The notes under the pieces are model-generated. The model made no database searches, had not been told where the DNA came from, and saw nothing but the letters and a program-made list of their open reading frames with translations. 50,725 nt of DNA, taken from the NCBI GenBank assembly GCA_947175035.1, contig CAMWLG010000018.1, forward strand, positions 1 to 50,725, given 5' to 3'. This document shows positions 50,481 through 50,725 of this stretch, in pieces (position 1 is the first letter of the stretch; each line of letters opens with the position of its first letter). Made by a program: the position numbers and the translations under genes. The stretch comes from an uncultured Lachnospiraceae bacterium. Lineage in GTDB: Bacteria; Bacillota; Clostridia; Lachnospirales; Lachnospiraceae.

Positions 50481-50725
50481 TTATATGGATGCATGAGACA
50501 AGGTCAACAATTCCTCTGCAATGCTTTTTACCCTCGCAAAGGACTCTTCGGTCAGCCCCGTCATTTCTCCTTCATTATTGGCATCGTCCACGATCTCATC
50601 AGCCCTGCTCTTAAAGTTGGAAACCAGTTCGTCCAGAGAAAGAGCCATTTCGCGCACCTGTTCACTATAGGATCTGGTTTTGTCGCTGCGCTCTACGATC
50701 TGCTCGGTCATGGTGATGGAATTCT
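50481..50725 (-). CDS. Chemoreceptor C-terminal part (cut by window edge)
   Basis: The minus-strand frame continues to the right edge of the window. It ends EQIVERSDKTRSYSEQV, MALSLDELVSNFKSRADEIV and a C-terminal acidic tail (NNEGEMTGLTEE). The heptad-like helix is that of a methyl-accepting chemotaxis protein's signalling domain end, much like that of the receptor at 29859 but with a longer tail. The start, sensor and HAMP domain are outside the window. It converges with cotJC. Confidence 0.7.
   Translation of the reverse strand, partial: NSITMTEQIVERSDKTRSYSEQVREMALSLDELVSNFKSRADEIVDDANNEGEMTGLTEESFARVKSIAEELLTLSHASI

Overview
The window looks like a chromosomal segment of a strictly anaerobic, spore-forming Firmicute, most likely of the class Clostridia and family Lachnospiraceae. 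Reasons: sporulation genes spoIVA, a spoVAF-like gene and cotJABC; an oxygen-sensitive class III ribonucleotide reductase (nrdDG); a T-box in front of tyrS; strong Shine-Dalgarno sequences; and the Bacillus/Clostridium-type order rnhB - FliK-like - FlhB-tail. The family assignment is inference from protein style and gene order.

Layout. 1-5148: two tandem signal peptidase I genes (the first cut by the window edge), rnhB, two flagellar-export-like proteins, yraN and pgeF. 5201-8622: an OmpR-type regulator and a large multi-spanning sensor kinase. 8657-9853 (minus): an unusually long PRPP synthetase, divergent from 9981-14884, which runs DUF512 radical SAM protein, der, plsY, gpsA and an orphan pilin. 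14891-15742 (minus): metF. 15908-27930: a metalloenzyme-like cluster (below). 27936-31565: an ADP-ribosylglycohydrolase/macrodomain fusion and a chemoreceptor. 31597-33332: promoter, T-box leader and tyrS. 33397-36325: spoIVA and a convergent DUF2142-like membrane protein. 36326-36760: a long noncoding stretch with a large imperfect palindrome. 36761-44260: purine phosphorylase, cytidine deaminase, a nucleoside-type amidohydrolase, a membrane-anchored MutS-like ATPase, a 49-residue membrane protein, a HAD phosphatase, a WYL regulator and an aminotransferase. 44334-47788: nrdD-nrdG-dut behind two NrdR-like boxes. 47893-50423: spoVAF-like and cotJABC. 50481-50725 (minus): the C-terminal end of a chemoreceptor.

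The most interesting region is 15908-27930. A CooC/AcsF-type nickel ATPase with the CxC motif is followed by two divergent 2-hydroxyacyl-CoA dehydratase-like proteins, their [4Fe-4S] activase, a tiny membrane protein, a 254-residue protein that looks like the middle of acetyl-CoA synthase cut off just after the first cysteines of its A-cluster, a MoxR AAA+ ATPase and, after an inserted two-component system, a CoxE-like VWA protein. metF, which makes the methyl donor methyl-tetrahydrofolate, is divergent from it. No CO dehydrogenase or complete acetyl-CoA synthase is in the window. I read this as a candidate undescribed Ni/Fe-S or ATP-driven low-potential redox system; the substrate cannot be read from the sequence.

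Regulation visible in the sequence: a tyrosine T-box, two NrdR-like boxes, sigma-E-like promoters at spoIVA and cotJ, overlapping divergent promoters with a 14-bp palindrome between prs and the DUF512 gene, and 11-bp direct repeats before the second response regulator. No tRNA, rRNA, CRISPR array, transposase or phage gene was seen.
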